Positions 24,803 to 36,152 of a stretch of DNA of 64,000 nt are shown here, one piece after another (positions within the stretch are counted from its first letter, which is position 1; each line of letters starts with the position of its first letter). The notes below the pieces were generated by a model. It saw only the letters and a list, made by a program, of their open reading frames with translations, was not told where the DNA came from and searched no databases. The DNA comes from Haemonchus contortus (taxonomy: Eukaryota > Nematoda > Chromadorea > Rhabditida > Trichostrongylidae), in assembly GCA_000469685.2 (NCBI GenBank), contig LS997563.1, positions 38,046,468 through 38,110,467 of the forward strand, given 5' to 3'. The position numbers and the translations under genes were made by a program.

Positions 24803-24842
24803 ACATACAAACATACATACATACATATATACAGACATACAC
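24803..24842 (+). repeat. (CATA)n microsatellite
   Basis: An imperfect CATA/TACA tetranucleotide run with interruptions by CAAA and TATA. It lies in the long 24331..24987 frame, where it encodes a meaningless repeated Ile-Gln-Thr-Tyr pattern. Confidence 0.8.
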
Positions 24843-25139
24843 GCCAAACTTGTGGATATTCTTTGACGATTTTTACTCTTCGCTCTCTGAATCCCTACAC
24901 CTAATGACTTCTTCGTTAGATTTGCTTATTGCTTTCCTACTGTGTAATAGAATACTAACCCTTGCCAATTCTCCCTTTGATTCATGATCCCTAGCTAACC
25001 TCTCGACTTCAATTCTTCATCGTTCTGTTTATTCTACCTGTCACTTGTGCGTTTCGTCTCGATCCTCACCAACTAGTAATGGCGTATTTGTCATTCTGTT
25101 GAAGTAATTTTATTGTCATTTTAAGCTTTTGACTGGCAG

Positions 25140-25250
25140 TCAATGGATTGGTTACGTGGACGAATGTTTTTTGGAGGAAGTTCCTCTAATGGATCAGCTG
25201 AGGATGATGAACGTCGACTTGTCGAGCAACCGTCAACATCTGCAGCCAGG
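25140..25250 (+). CDS. candidate exon encoding acidic, Ser-rich N-terminal segment
   Basis: It follows CTGGCAG and ends at donor GTACGC (25251). The frame is open for 37 codons, phase 0 at both ends. An ATG at 25143 makes it a possible first exon, giving MDWLRGRMFFGG, then a Ser/Asn stretch, then EDDERRLVEQPSTSAAR. The charge pattern is more protein-like than most frames here. In phase it joins 24740..24786 upstream and 56099..56156 downstream, the latter across a 31-kb repeat-filled intron. The family is not recognised. Confidence 0.33.
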
Positions 25251-27159
25251 GTACGCCGCACATTTCGAACTATACTACTACTGCTACGTACCTACTTCAT
25301 TTTTCTTCTTGATGGTAATCATAAGAGTAATTCCACGCTTCGAATGAACGGCTGCTTTGGACAGGCAATCTGAGCCGACGGTCCGCTCCTGTATAGCAAT
25401 TCATTGATTTTTTCTGGCTATTCTATCTCAAATTCCTTTTGGTTTTGCTCTCTTTAGCCATTTGAAACTTTTTTTGATTTTTTTAATCAGAGTCTCTAGG
25501 GGTTTTTGAACTCCCCTGTAGGGTCTGGATTTGAAGCGACTAGTAGGACCAACTTCCCAAAAGCAGCTTCAAAGTTACCAGGACGGGTCCGGGTTTAACT
25601 ATCTGGGACACCCTTACACTCCTGCTCAGGATCAAATCTTGATAGTAGCCTAGCAGAATTCGATTTTCCGACTCTTATCAACTTCTTTTTCTCATGATTT
25701 ATCTTGAAATAACTATGTAGTAAGAACCGCATACAACTACTTATGTGCCTCGCACCCAAAATATCTGTGTGTGGAAAGTTCCCTCAATGGAAGGCATCAG
25801 TGGGACATTTGGGTTAGCCTCCGTAGGCGACATTAAGGCGTCAAATGTTGTGTGGCGCCTCGGAAATCACCAGTGGTGCTTTTTTCTGGGCCGTTCGTTC
25901 CATCGCTGATGTGACAATTGGAATTTGTCGCGTTGGCAGCACATCACCCAGTTTTTGACAGGAGCAGAGTAGACGTCGACGGTCGCTAAGCTTCTCCATT
26001 CTACTCCATAGAACTCAGTGCCCGTGGATGATTTGTTATTAAGAACTGCTGTCAGATAATTGTCGTTACCCCAATTCTAGAATGAGGCGTAGTTGGAATT
26101 GATTCAAATCATTCTTCACCTTTTCTCCCGAATTCCTTGCGATTTTCATCTTTCCCTGACCGACGATCAATTTCTTGGGGACCTTTGATTTTTTTTTTTG
26201 ATTTTTTTCACAAAAAATGGATGGAGTAAGTCAGTGGGAGGGCATTCTCCCAGTTACAACACTTGTTCCGAGCCTAACGACAAAAAAGCAGCCTGAAGGG
26301 ATTGCGCGTACACCCTCATGGACGTTATTTAAGAGGCACCTGAAACGGGGATTTTCAGAATTTGTTGGGTCACCATTAGACGTACTTTGCCCATCGTTTT
26401 TTCCCGAATAACGACTTTTTCATCGAATCCAAGTCCTAGCACTCAGCTGGGTGACTTCGCTCCTTTATTTCCTTCGAAAGGAAAGCTGCGACAGTGCCAA
26501 TCGTAAAGGGTAGCAGGCTAATATCAGATTGCTTGTTAGTGAAGAGGCTTCAGAGGCGATACTTCTCTTGTACTTGGAAAATTACCCTTACTATATTCAA
26601 ATTAGCTTAATATGACATTTTTAAGAGCAATATTAGCAGCCTATCTTTCTAGTTGTTGAAATAGTTCATCTCACTTCCTCTGAAGTGAGACTTAAGCTTA
26701 CTTCAGCGAGTTTAAAATAGAAAATGAATGTGCCCTGCCGAGGATGCGGTGAAGATCGGGAATTCTCTCCCATACAATCACCAGGATTAGCTAAGAAGTT
26801 CAGCCCCCTCAATATTATAATCTAAGCCAATCATATATTACAACTAATTAAATGATTATTCTACCAGGACTGAATAAGTATGAGGCAGGAATTGGATCTT
26901 ACCTGAGCCAACCACCGTTATTAGCTGATATAAATCTCGTATGGGCGATCATTACTAGCAGATTTGAAGGTGCCCTTGATAAACTTTCCATAAGCCAAAT
27001 TTATATAATAGAGCCACCATAATTTTGCTTAGAAGTTGAATACGCGGCGCATCCCATATAGGGGCCTATGATTTTTTTTTGATTCACTAGAAAGTAGTAA
27101 TACAATAATGGTACTCATTCGAATAAGACCCATTTTGTTACTATTCATTCCTGAGTTGG
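25251..27159. other. non-coding stretch
   Basis: No gene recognised. A SINE tail fragment lies at 27030..27065 (GAAGTTGAATACGCGGCGCATCCC). T-rich runs are present at about 26185 and 27073. A 64-codon frame at 26217..26411 is unrecognised. Confidence 0.4.
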
Positions 27160-27440
27160 GCGTAGGTGATAAAGTGGAAAGTGGCGCTGTGTCACACATG
27201 CATAGTTCGAATCCCGGATCGATATCCAGGCCTACCAAGCCTTCCATCCTTCCGAGTTCGTTTAATTGGTACCAGACTCGTCTGGGAGAATAAAAGCACT
27301 GACTTGTTCATTGGCTGGCCACGGCGCGCCATTGTATAGACCACATACGCATTCCAATCGGAACACGATACTGAATAGAGATCAAATGCGGGGCGCATCC
27401 CTGAGAGGAAGTTTATTACCGCTCAATGATTTTACCCTTT
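27160..27440 (+). repeat. tRNA-derived SINE-like repeat, near full-length
   Basis: The head reads GTGGCGCTGTGTCACACATG and then AGTTCGAATCCCGGATCGAT, with a perfect B-box core GTTCGAATCCC at 27205..27215. The body has GGTACCAGACTCGTCTGGGA (27268..27287), AAAGCACTGACTTGTTCATT, GCGGGGCGCATCCC and a degenerate end. It is one of the best copies for defining the Pol III promoter. Confidence 0.8.
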
Positions 27441-30054
27441 TTCTGTACAATGAGATATTGATTGTAACTCTTATACCGAACCCTTCATTACCTCGAGTAA
27501 CCATTTTCTTCATCGATTCTCATGTCAATTTCTCGGTATCTACCACTAAAAATAAGTCGTAGATTCAGTATAGCGAATGATAAATAGTGATAATGAGTGA
27601 TAGTGATGGTTAACAATGTTATGAGTAGAAGTGTGCAGGATTTATGGGTTATTTTGAGTAGAATTTTTTTTTTCAATAACTACCTCTCACGAACTAAAAC
27701 GTTGTCGCATGCAAAACCATTTCTAATTAGCAGTTTTCTACTGAAGAGCTATACCTTCCAGTTGACTGAACTTTCCTCTGATAAATTCTATTTTAGTTCC
27801 CACACTGATGAGTTTCCTTTTTTCTTGTCGTCCAATACGAATCCTTAATTAAACTGCCTCAGACCTCCTCCCTTTCTTCAAATCCCCCGGTTCCACAACA
27901 ACAACAACGTCGGCATTTGTTTTGCTTGTCGTTTTTGCATTCGAGTAGCGGCTCTACTGAGCTCTGGAGCAGTTGCTCAGCCCTGAGGGCGTAGGGGCAA
28001 CTGATCGCCATCCTACATGTAATTTCTTATTACTGGGAGGACCAATATCCAACTGTTTATCTGTTTCTGTGAATTATCATTTATTTATGCATTTATTTAA
28101 CTATTTTCTTGTTTATTTTTTTGCTGTTTACAAACGAAAAACGTGCACAACAGTGAGTCAAACATGAATTACTGCAGTAAAGCAGCATATATCTTAGGAG
28201 ATCAAATAAGTTCGAAGTTCGGTAGGTGGTTGAGATGGTAAATCAGAGAACTAGGGCTAGGAGAAGCAGAAATCTCAAGACGTTCTTTACGTCTGGGAAT
28301 TTCGTTGTTTACTTATTTACTATTATTTACCTACATATCTATTTGGTCGCTTCTTCAAGCGTCTTCTTATTTAGTTATTTGACTATTTCTCCATAATCAG
28401 GCCAAACAAACAATCACCTAGCGAATCCAATATGACGAAATACACCAGGTGCTCAGAGGGTATGAGGTACGGTCTCAAATGGGAGGAGGAAATTACGGGT
28501 CATCGTGAGGGATAATTCAGTCCCTCCTCCCCTTGGCGAGCATTGAACTGACAAGTATCATACCGTGGGGTTTCCATGGACTCTGAAGTTGTACTACTCA
28601 TTACTCGGCTTGTTGGAATTATGGTAGTTATTTTAGGAAAAACGAAATTCTTGATCCCTCTGTCTGTTCCCTGCCCTTTACCCATCTGCTTATTGATGAG
28701 CCGTTTTGTCAAAAATTTGATGTTCAGGTGACACTTTTCCACCTATATGTTCTATTTCTGATTACGCCTAGGTGTCCCATGGACAACTGGTTCCTGGGCT
28801 GGACACCTATAGGATGTGACAGATGAAAGTTGTACTTTTTCAACAATCCCTAACGCTGGCTCTGTCATTGTCACTCACTTTTTCACATTCGACCCTCAAC
28901 CTTTCCCACATGGGGAGCCACCTACATCCTAGAATATGTTATTTTTTTAGATTTTGAAACATTCCCAGTTAACAAAGAATCTTTTATATTCTGATATTTT
29001 GTTTCTTGAAAAGCTTGGGAAAGCCAGCCTACGACCAACTAGTGCTCCCAGGCGAACAAAAGCGGAGTTGGCTTCGTAGGGTAAAAGCAGGGTGTACGTG
29101 GAAAGAAAAGTCTCCCCACTGATGGATCCTTTCGATTTGGTTGCCAGTCACCTCAATTATGTATGATCCCCACTAAGTGAGCCCCTAAGAGGAGAGTTCC
29201 ACCAATAGGGGGACATTTACTCTCTCTACCCCCCCCCCCCCCCAACCCAGTCACTTATCGCCTGTATGATAAGCCTATGGGATGAACTCCGATTTTACAA
29301 AGGTTGTTGCCGATGGTGAAGTAATTAAACCAATAAATAAACAAATAAATAAATAAAACTCAAAAATTTCTGGTCTGTATTGACAGATGTCATAGATTTT
29401 TCTTCTTGAAGGGCTGGAAAATTCGTTCATTAATTCTCGAACATTGCTTATCTCTCTCTGAGGGGCTGCTTCCATTGCCTTATCTTCTTCCTGTACTTTC
29501 GCCAGTGGCGTCTTCTAAATTGCCCACAATATCGTGTCCCGAACGTTCTCGTAATCACATAAGCGGATGTTGATAACCACATAAGCCGATGGAACGGAAC
29601 AGAAACGAATTGCTTTGCAGACTGCCTTTACTGATTGTTTGCACTATCAGTTTGTTTGAGCTCTTTCTGCTTTCTGTAACCTTTTCTGCTTGGAAGTCGC
29701 CTTTTCGTGTTTACAGGGCGATTTTTCCCCTACATATTCCCTCGAAATTGGATTGGTGACCCCGTAAGTTAAACTAGTTGCCAAAAACACGGTAGCCGTC
29801 TTCGCGATATGAGTCAAGCTGTTCAAACTTGGTTCATTACTGCTTTTAATGACCGGTTTTGGCTACTCTTTCATTAATGTTGAGAGAATTCTTCCATATT
29901 CTATCCATTGTGTCTCCTAGTCGTAAATGGTTATTCGGGAAGGCCCAACGTTTCGAGAAAACCTCTTTCTCAATGTGAAATTTCGATTACTGAGTCATAA
30001 GTTCTCCTTAAGATTCTCCAAGCTTATGAGCGAGAAGGTCTTATTTTGGTACGT
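27441..30054. other. non-coding stretch
   Basis: No gene recognised. It contains a (CAA)n tract at about 27897, TTTA-rich tracts at 28080..28130 and 28310..28400, an 8-bp-arm hairpin AGGTGTCC/GGACACCT at 28774..28806, a C15 run at 29229..29243 and a (TAAA)n tail at about 29328..29358. Confidence 0.4.
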
Positions 30055-30330
30055 TCTCTTGGGAGACGGGCAGTAGGAACGGTTTTGTGTGTAATCGATC
30101 CACCGCACGCGGCTGTCGCGCAACTATTTGCCTCGTTGTAACAGTTCTAGCGTTCATCATACAGCTCAATCGCTATGCGATTATTACTTATGGCATGTTT
30201 TTACTGCCAGTACTTTTGTTCCCGAATCTCTTACTTGCTGCTGCATTCTGCTACATTCCTTCGCGCGCGGCTTCTCCCTCGCCGCGACGCGACAATTTCG
30301 TTCCTACTGCACCACACCCATAATTCCCTT
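30055..30330 (+). repeat. dispersed repeat family B, copy 2
   Basis: Collinear with 2385..2660 in ccdc25 intron 3. Shared blocks are GGGAGACGGGCAGT, CGGTTTTGTGTGTAATCG, TTGCCTCGTTG, TTCTAGCGTTCATCAT, CATTCTGCTACATTCC and the CG-rich end. The three overlapping frames of 63-83 codons are repeat sequence. Confidence 0.6.
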
Positions 30331-30504
30331 CACACATTCCACTATCAGCCTTTTTGCTTCAACTAATAATAGAAAATAACGCCAATGACAGTGAAGCGGT
30401 GCTTGTAGGTTATGAAGCACACCCTGGGGTGTATTTGGATAAATAAGTCAACACATACATATATACAAGTTTCTGCTATCAGCAGAACTCCCCCGGACAG
30501 TCAC

Positions 30505-30805
30505 AGTGATAAAGTCTTTGGCGTTAACCAATCCCGTCTGAGAGATGCGCCCACCCATTCGACTTCCATTCAGAATCGTAGTGGCGTAATGAGTGCGTAT
30601 GAGTGCCTATACAATGACTTGCGATGGCCAGCCGATGTACAAGTCAGTGCTTTTATCCTCCCAAACTAGCCTGGTATCAATTAATCGAACTGTAGGGATA
30701 GAGGGCTTGGGTAGCCAACGTGGAAATCGCTCCGCGATTCGAACCCGTGGCCATTCGTGTGTGAGGTTGGCTACTTGCCACTGCACCTCCGAACCAACCC
30801 CAGTC
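30505..30805 (-). repeat. tRNA-derived SINE-like repeat, near full-length, inverted
   Basis: Read on the minus strand it has GAGGTGCAGTGGCAAGTAGC, CACACACGAATGG, CACGGGTTCGAATC (B box; plus-strand 30736..30747), GAGCGATTTCCACGTTGGC, ATACCAGGCTAGTTTGGGAG, AAAGCACTGACTTGTACATC, GGCTGGCCATCGCAAGTCAT, CGATTCTGAATGGAAGTCGA, GGGCGCATCTC and GGATTGGTTAACGCCAAAGA. It is the least decayed copy at the extreme 3' end. Confidence 0.82.
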
Positions 30806-32180
30806 ACAGGTTTGACAATAGGTCCGTTTCACAACAATTCTCCTTCTCCAACTTTTGAATATTGAGTTATATCAGAAAAACCATGAAATATACCTTTTAC
30901 TATTTACTCAAAAACATTTCCAAGTTCTCTACCATATGTTACAGTCGGTTCTCATAGGAGTAGACTGAACTGTTCCCAAACATGCCCACTGAGATCCCGT
31001 TGACAAGGGCTTTATTAGAACTTTCATTACAATTTTTGATTATGTTTGATCCTACTTTTGAACGAAAGTTTCATAATTTTTTAGTTTCATAGCCTGGGTA
31101 ATTCTGAAGTATGGTTTTATGTAAAATATGTACATCTATACCCTGAGGGTAGTCGAGTGCATGGCTAAATCCTATTGTATTGGCCTGTAGAGTCCTTCAA
31201 ACTTTACTAATTGCCTCGGTGCAAAGTATTTTTTGCGAACGTTGGACTCTGTTCACTGGACAGCCTTTCACTTGTCTTTTTTCCAGGAATTATTACCCAA
31301 TTGTGACCTCAAAGTACAGTATGACAACCAGTTTCTGGCTCGCACTGGTTTCTTAATAGCTGACAGTCACCGATCTATGAGGAATGACTATCTATTAATC
31401 ATTCCCAGTAGCTACTGTACAATTATTTGCCATGGTTTTTGATAGTTGGGGACGATTATGCGTCTCACTGCCGGTCCAGAGTGCTTGCCACATGGTGAAG
31501 GGGTTCCATAGCTGCTAAGCAGCCCTGTATCTACTACCCTTCAACTTCGAAAGATACAAGTTATACCTCTTTGATTGATGTTGTACTAGCTCCTTGCTTC
31601 TAAGTTGCTCCTCAGGTCGTCCTGATTATAGCAAACTATGGAAAAGCAGGGGGAGTCAGGAAAAGGATGTACGAAGTGAGTCGTGTTGATAATTGCATCA
31701 GGTAAGGGGGGGGGGGGGGGGGGGTTGAGGGAGCAGGGAAGGGGAGAGAGAGCAGTTAGAATTTCCCTTGACATCATGTTCGATCCCGTAGCAGCTGTTA
31801 CGGGTCAGGACCCGTTCATGTTAATGTACTTGGGGGAGGAGCGCGATTTTCCGGGACATAACTGCGTTCTATGCGTTTATACTAAGAGCAGCGTCGCTGA
31901 CGACGCTATTCGCCAAATCGTCTCCGTACCTTCCATGTGTTAGTGGATAGCTGGCTAGCTGGCTATCCACTAACACATGGAATCGCCAAAAAGAAGTCTA
32001 TTTAACAGTTGATCGTCAAGGAGTTAGTCCCATGTTGAGTTTGGGATGGCGCGCGCTCATATTCGCTTAGTATGTACTCGGCATGACTCGCCGTTATTAG
32101 TATGGATAACTCTTCATTGAAGGTTTTTAAAATTCCATTTTTTATTGTACTAATATAGCTAACGTTAATCGTTCCTTAAA
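30806..32180. other. non-coding stretch
   Basis: No gene recognised. A G19 run lies at 31706..31724, the perfect palindrome is at 31931..31982, and a SINE tail trace (GAGTGCATGGC) is at about 31158. The 86-codon frame at 31683..31943 crosses the G run and ends in the palindrome, so it is rejected as a gene. Confidence 0.4.
31931..31982. repeat. perfect palindrome, 21-bp arms, 10-nt loop
   Basis: TTCCATGTGTTAGTGGATAG plus C (31931..31951) is exactly inverted at 31962..31982 around TGGCTAGCTG. Perfect arms with no mismatch imply a recent inverted duplication or selection on the hairpin. Confidence 0.9.
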
Positions 32181-32212
32181 ATGAACGGAGCTGGTCATCG
32201 CTATCAGTACTG
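32181..32212 (+). CDS. candidate short first exon
   Basis: AAAATGAACGG gives a good start context. The frame MNGAGHRYQY runs to a consensus GTAAGT donor at 32213 (phase 2). No matching downstream exon with a convincing product was found. Ten codons are too few for a firm call. Confidence 0.18.
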
Positions 32213-32936
32213 GTAAGTCTTTACAGTCGAACAGCTGTCAAATTGACTTCTTTTTGGCGATTTTCGGTGTGACCGACTAGATTTAAAACTGGTTTCTACT
32301 AAAATCAGTTACTTCTCTGTTCTTCTTGAAAAATCCTTTCCGCTCATTGGATCCCTTACTTACCAACCCCTAATTCCAACTGAAATCACCGACGATTAGA
32401 GAATCTAGTCATGTTGGGATCATGTTGGAGTATGGGTGAATTGCCCTATAGGTTGTTCTATACTGGACTATGTGGAGGGCAGTAAAAGCAGGAAAACTTA
32501 TCAATGGGCCCACTCTCTTGGCCCCATTGATAGTTTGCCTCTCCATAAACCAGAACAGCAACCTGTTGGGCAATTGAAAGGCCATAACAGCAATCAGCTC
32601 ACTCTAATGGTGCTGTACTCTATTGGTGCTATACTTCGAGGATCATGTTTCTGAGTGTACCCCGAATGTTTCTGGGTCCAGGGAACCGGTCCCATTAGGG
32701 GATCTGGATTTCAGGAAAAAACAGGCATATTTTCTTCGACGTATTCACTCTTTCTAGTCACCTCCATTTCCTTGAATGCCGATGTTGTCTCCATGAACCG
32801 CCTACCTATCATCCCCCAGTTCTCTCTTTTTGGGTTCATACCATCGTCTTCAGCAATTTTCCTTTTCCAACTATTCTAACCAGCCTTCTTCAAAATGACC
32901 CTCTCTTTCTTCTGAAAATTTTTATTATTTCGAAAA

Positions 32937-33045
32937 ATGGATAATCAGTCATCGATTGAAAATGAGAAGAATAATCCGGAAAGTCCGAACCCAAGTGATT
33001 CTCGTGAAAACCTGCAGCAGGCCCACCTATACCGGAATAGTATAG
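32937..33045 (+). CDS. candidate first exon, Asn/Ser/Glu-rich
   Basis: ATG after CGAAAA opens 36 codons (starting MDNQSSIENEKNN, ending HLYRNSI) to a donor GTACTT in phase 1. Read past the donor, the frame stops after 41 codons. The composition suggests a disordered N-terminus. In phase it could join 45226..45476, but this is only one of several possibilities. Confidence 0.25.
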
Positions 33046-33129
33046 GTACTTGGATACTGTAGATAAGAATTTTAATTTTTTCCCACAAGGTTCAGTTGAA
33101 ATTCGAAGGAGGACGAAATTTTAATCCAA

Positions 33130-33375
33130 GGCGTATTAGGGGTGATATAATCGGGGCGTTATTCTGTGGCTGTGAGATCATTCATGGCTTATCCAATTCT
33201 AAGGAATATATACGGATTGGTCGATCTACCTATAGTTACTAGATTACTTTGAGAAAATAAAAACACTGATATGAACACCACCAATGCTTCGGAAGTTGGA
33301 AAAGAGTAGTCGCTTCACAAACATGCCTGTGAATATCAGTCGAGCTCGAATTCATGGCGCGATCTCAATCTGAAC
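33130..33375 (+). repeat. SINE-like repeat, decayed
   Basis: It retains GGATTGGTCGATCTACC, AGATTACTTTGAGAAAATAAAAACACTGAT-like sequence, ATGCCTGTGAATATC and a CGAATTCATGGCGCGATC tail at about 33346. The head is not recognisable. Confidence 0.45.
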
Positions 33376-33854
33376 TCAGCCCTGCTTTTTCCTCTGTTAT
33401 CAATCTTTATTCTAGCGCTTCTAGTGGACTAATGAAGGCAGTAAGGCAGATAACTGTTAATCGACGGATTTTTTCTCTCAGTCGATTGAATTTTTGGTTT
33501 TTTTTTAAATTTGACTTGTGATATGGCTGCTGTGATTATCAGTGATTGGGCAAAGGTACGTGACAAAAGAGAGGATAACCTTCAATCGGCTGCACTGTAC
33601 ATTTCTTCAGACAATTCAGCGATCACGTCCACAATTGCCTAGAAAACCCTGAAAAACTGAATCAATCGTTGCTATTGCTTCAATACATTTCAGTAGTCTG
33701 TAAGATGACAAGTGACAAATGATACGCCCTTTCGTTCAACCATTTGATACTTTCATCGTCATCAAAGTTAACCTGTTCCCAATGCCATCCAGCTCTACTA
33801 CCTTTCTTTGTTTACCGTTTCGGGTAAGTAAACATGCATTTTTCACTATTCAAA

Positions 33855-34145
33855 ATACCCAAAGGAAGGGGATGATCTAATGACAAGTAACGTGATATCA
33901 CACCTTGTACGCTACCCAGGTATCGAATCCCGGCTCGATATCCACACAGGCCATTGAAGCCTTCCATCCCTCGGGGATTGGTTAAATGGTACCAGACTCG
34001 TCTGGGGGGATAAAAGCACTGACTTGTACATCGGCTGGCCACCACAAGTCATTTGTAGGCCACATTCCCATTCAAAACACCACTACGATTCTGAATGGAA
34101 GTCGAATGCGGAGCGCATCTCAAAATCAGGGACTGGAAGGAAGCG
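33855..34145 (+). repeat. tRNA-derived SINE-like repeat, near full-length
   Basis: The B-box block GGTATCGAATCCC is at 33919..33931, then GCTCGATATCC, CCTTCCATCCCTCGGGG, GGTACCAGACTCGTCTGGGG (33988 onward), AAAAGCACTGACTTGTACAT, CGGCTGGCCACCACAAGTCA, CACTACGATTCTGAATGGAA, GTCGAATGCGGAGCGCATCT. With the copies at 22.8, 27.2 and 30.6 kb this defines the family consensus. Confidence 0.82.
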
Positions 34146-35133
34146 CATCATTTAACACTGGAAAACTGTCGATATATTCAAGAGCGGACGTACTCCAGGC
34201 TTTCGTACCCCGAAAAGTATAGGTCCGAGGTAGGGCTTTGGCACATGGCCATCATCCATACTCGTAGTACAAGGGTCAAAGCTCGTTCAGGGCTGTGCTC
34301 ATCGAAAATGGTGAGTTCTGGTAAAAGCTAGACACCAGGCAAGAGCCCTACCCTTTGTACATCTGTGAGCCGTGCACTTCATGCACTATGCAGACCCGTT
34401 ACCCCCACTCCGCAGTGGCTCTTCAGTCATAGCATTGATTGAGTTCGATTCTCGTTCGGGATCGAAATTTTGCTCATAAATCAGTAGCCTTAGTTGAATA
34501 TAGCAGACATTGGGTTCCGCAATCTACCCAGGTCTGTATGTATTTCGATCTAGTTCATATTTAGAAGATGATTTAAAGTACTGAAATTTTGCTGTGCTGA
34601 GAAGAATTCCATCTGGAATCCGATCGAGAGACGGTGAATGAGGTGGCAGTAGCGCCACATGCCACTACTCCATCTCTCCTCAGCGATCCCACAGTCGTGG
34701 TGTATGCACATAACTATATTCTAGGAAAGAATCGAAATGGCAATCCCAGGAAAGGAGTATTTAGTCTTCGCTGCAATTACTTTTTCTCGGTTGATTTCTT
34801 CTTTTCAGTTTCTTTCAAGCATGATTGCGATCGCGCTAATTAGGGGTGCTACTGTAGCTTTGCATCCCCGTACGGGAACTTCTTAGTGGGGTTATTTCCT
34901 TCTCTTTGTTTGCTGTTGTTCATTGTAACACTGGAATCGTAACAAATCAAGCAAATTGCACAAAAGATGACCTTCAGTTCCCGTCACTTTCTTTTCCATC
35001 CACTCGGCCCTATTCATCCTTACAAATATTTCCCATATGATAGGTTTTTCACCTCGAAAAATTAAAAAAAGCTCAATAACCAGATCTTGTTTACCTGTTT
35101 GTTCACTTGTTTACCTCTTGATTTATTTAGCTA
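34146..35133. other. non-coding stretch with an isolated tRNA-like head
   Basis: At 34412..34475 GCAGTGGCTCTTCAG is followed by GAGTTCGATTCTC (34441..34453), an almost ideal B box, and then GGGATCGAAA. No SINE body follows, so this is a truncated copy or another tRNA-derived family. Otherwise it is AT-rich, with TTTA repeats before the mariner insertion. Confidence 0.4.
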
Positions 35134-35710
35134 TTAGGTTGATGCATAATTATTGCGGATTTTTTTCGGCAAATTTTACTTGAAGAAACGATAGAAATAT
35201 CCAACAAAGGCATGTTCAAATAATTGCTCCGGAACATATCCACCATCTACGTCGAGTACTGCTTCCCATTTGCTAGGCGGTCGGATTCCACAGTCGAAGA
35301 ATTTTCGATTTTTGGAGGCGTTCACGCCTTGATGTTGGCCATCAAGCCGCCCTCTTCCGCGAAAGTTGTGTCCGTCAACCAATTTTTAAAAGGGCGATAA
35401 ACGTGATGATCCATAGCAGTATCTGTTGGTGAATGGGGCGACCGCAGAAGCAGATTCCATTCCTTGTTCGCCTTTGGCTGACTGTTACATCGCCGAGAAG
35501 TTCGTTGAGATCGCGTCATGAGTGGGCCGTTTTCCAACATTTCTCGAAGTAATAGAGCATAATTTGGCGTATATGAAGATTACTTTCTATACATATTTCC
35601 GTCAAGGAAAACGAGGAGATTATTTCACAAAAATCCCGAATTCAAAAGTTTAATTTTATCGAGAGAAAAGAAGCCGCGAAAAAATCCGCAATAATTATGC
35701 ATCAACCTAA
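35134..35710 (-). mobile_element. mariner-type element, internally deleted (577 bp)
   Basis: The ends are perfect inverted repeats of 32 bp beginning TTAGGTTGATGCATAATTAT (35134..35165 and 35679..35710), flanked by TA on both sides, the mariner target duplication. The TTAGGTTG start followed by ATTGCGG resembles irritans/Hsmar-type mariner ends. A full element is about 1.3 kb, so well over half is missing. The interior encodes, on the minus strand, only the C-terminal part of a transposase in two overlapping broken frames. Perfect ends suggest a young insertion or one that was mobilised in trans. Confidence 0.9.
35176..35540 (-). pseudogene. remnant of mariner transposase C-terminus
   Basis: Two overlapping minus-strand frames (35322..35540 and 35176..35382) carry the end of a mariner transposase. 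The first has SPTDTAMDHHVY then FKNWL, matching the family's SPDLAPxDYHLF..LxNWL around the third catalytic Asp. The second has FFDCGIRPPSKWEAVLDVDG, matching F..GI..L..RW..V...G near the C-terminus. A frameshift separates them, and the N-terminal DNA-binding domain and first catalytic Asp are absent, so the protein cannot be functional. Confidence 0.8.
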
Positions 35711-36066
35711 TATTTGTTTATTTAGTTAGCACCTGGAGTGCGCCATAGTCAGCTCGACATTTTTCCAGAAAGACTGATTCTTAGCCAAAAAAACACCAAA
35801 CTTAGAGAATACTGCAGCTGCACAGAGTAGTAGTATAAATAAGTCGAAAGAATAAACAAAAACAAGTTTGTCAGAGATGCGAAGGTGCAGGAACGATTGC
35901 TTGCATCAATTTATTTACTTAGTTGTTTATTTGTTTACTTACAAGCTAGTTGTTTTGATGAATCCGCGCTGTACACCTCCACTCCTCGATGAAAAGCCCT
36001 CGATTGCCTACCTTTGCGGTACCAGTTCTGGAGAGCACAACAGGTACCTAGGCGCGTATAGGGGAA

Positions 36067-36152
36067 GTCCTTCTACTTATCGATTGGTCCCATTTGGTCC
36101 TTCTACTTATTGATTGGTCCCATTTGCTCCTTCTACTTATCGATTGGTCCCA
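36067..36152 (+). repeat. 30-bp minisatellite, 2.9 units
   Basis: The unit is TCCTTCTACTTATCGATTGG then TCCCATTTGG. Three units start at 36067, 36097 and 36127, differing at single positions (TCGATT to TTGATT, GTCC to CTCC). A short frame reading through it repeats GPSTYRLVPF and stops inside unit 2, so it is not coding. Confidence 0.9.

Noticed and set aside
31683..31943. 86-codon frame beginning with a poly-Gly stretch
   Set aside because: The Gly stretch is the G19 homopolymer and the frame ends inside the perfect palindrome.
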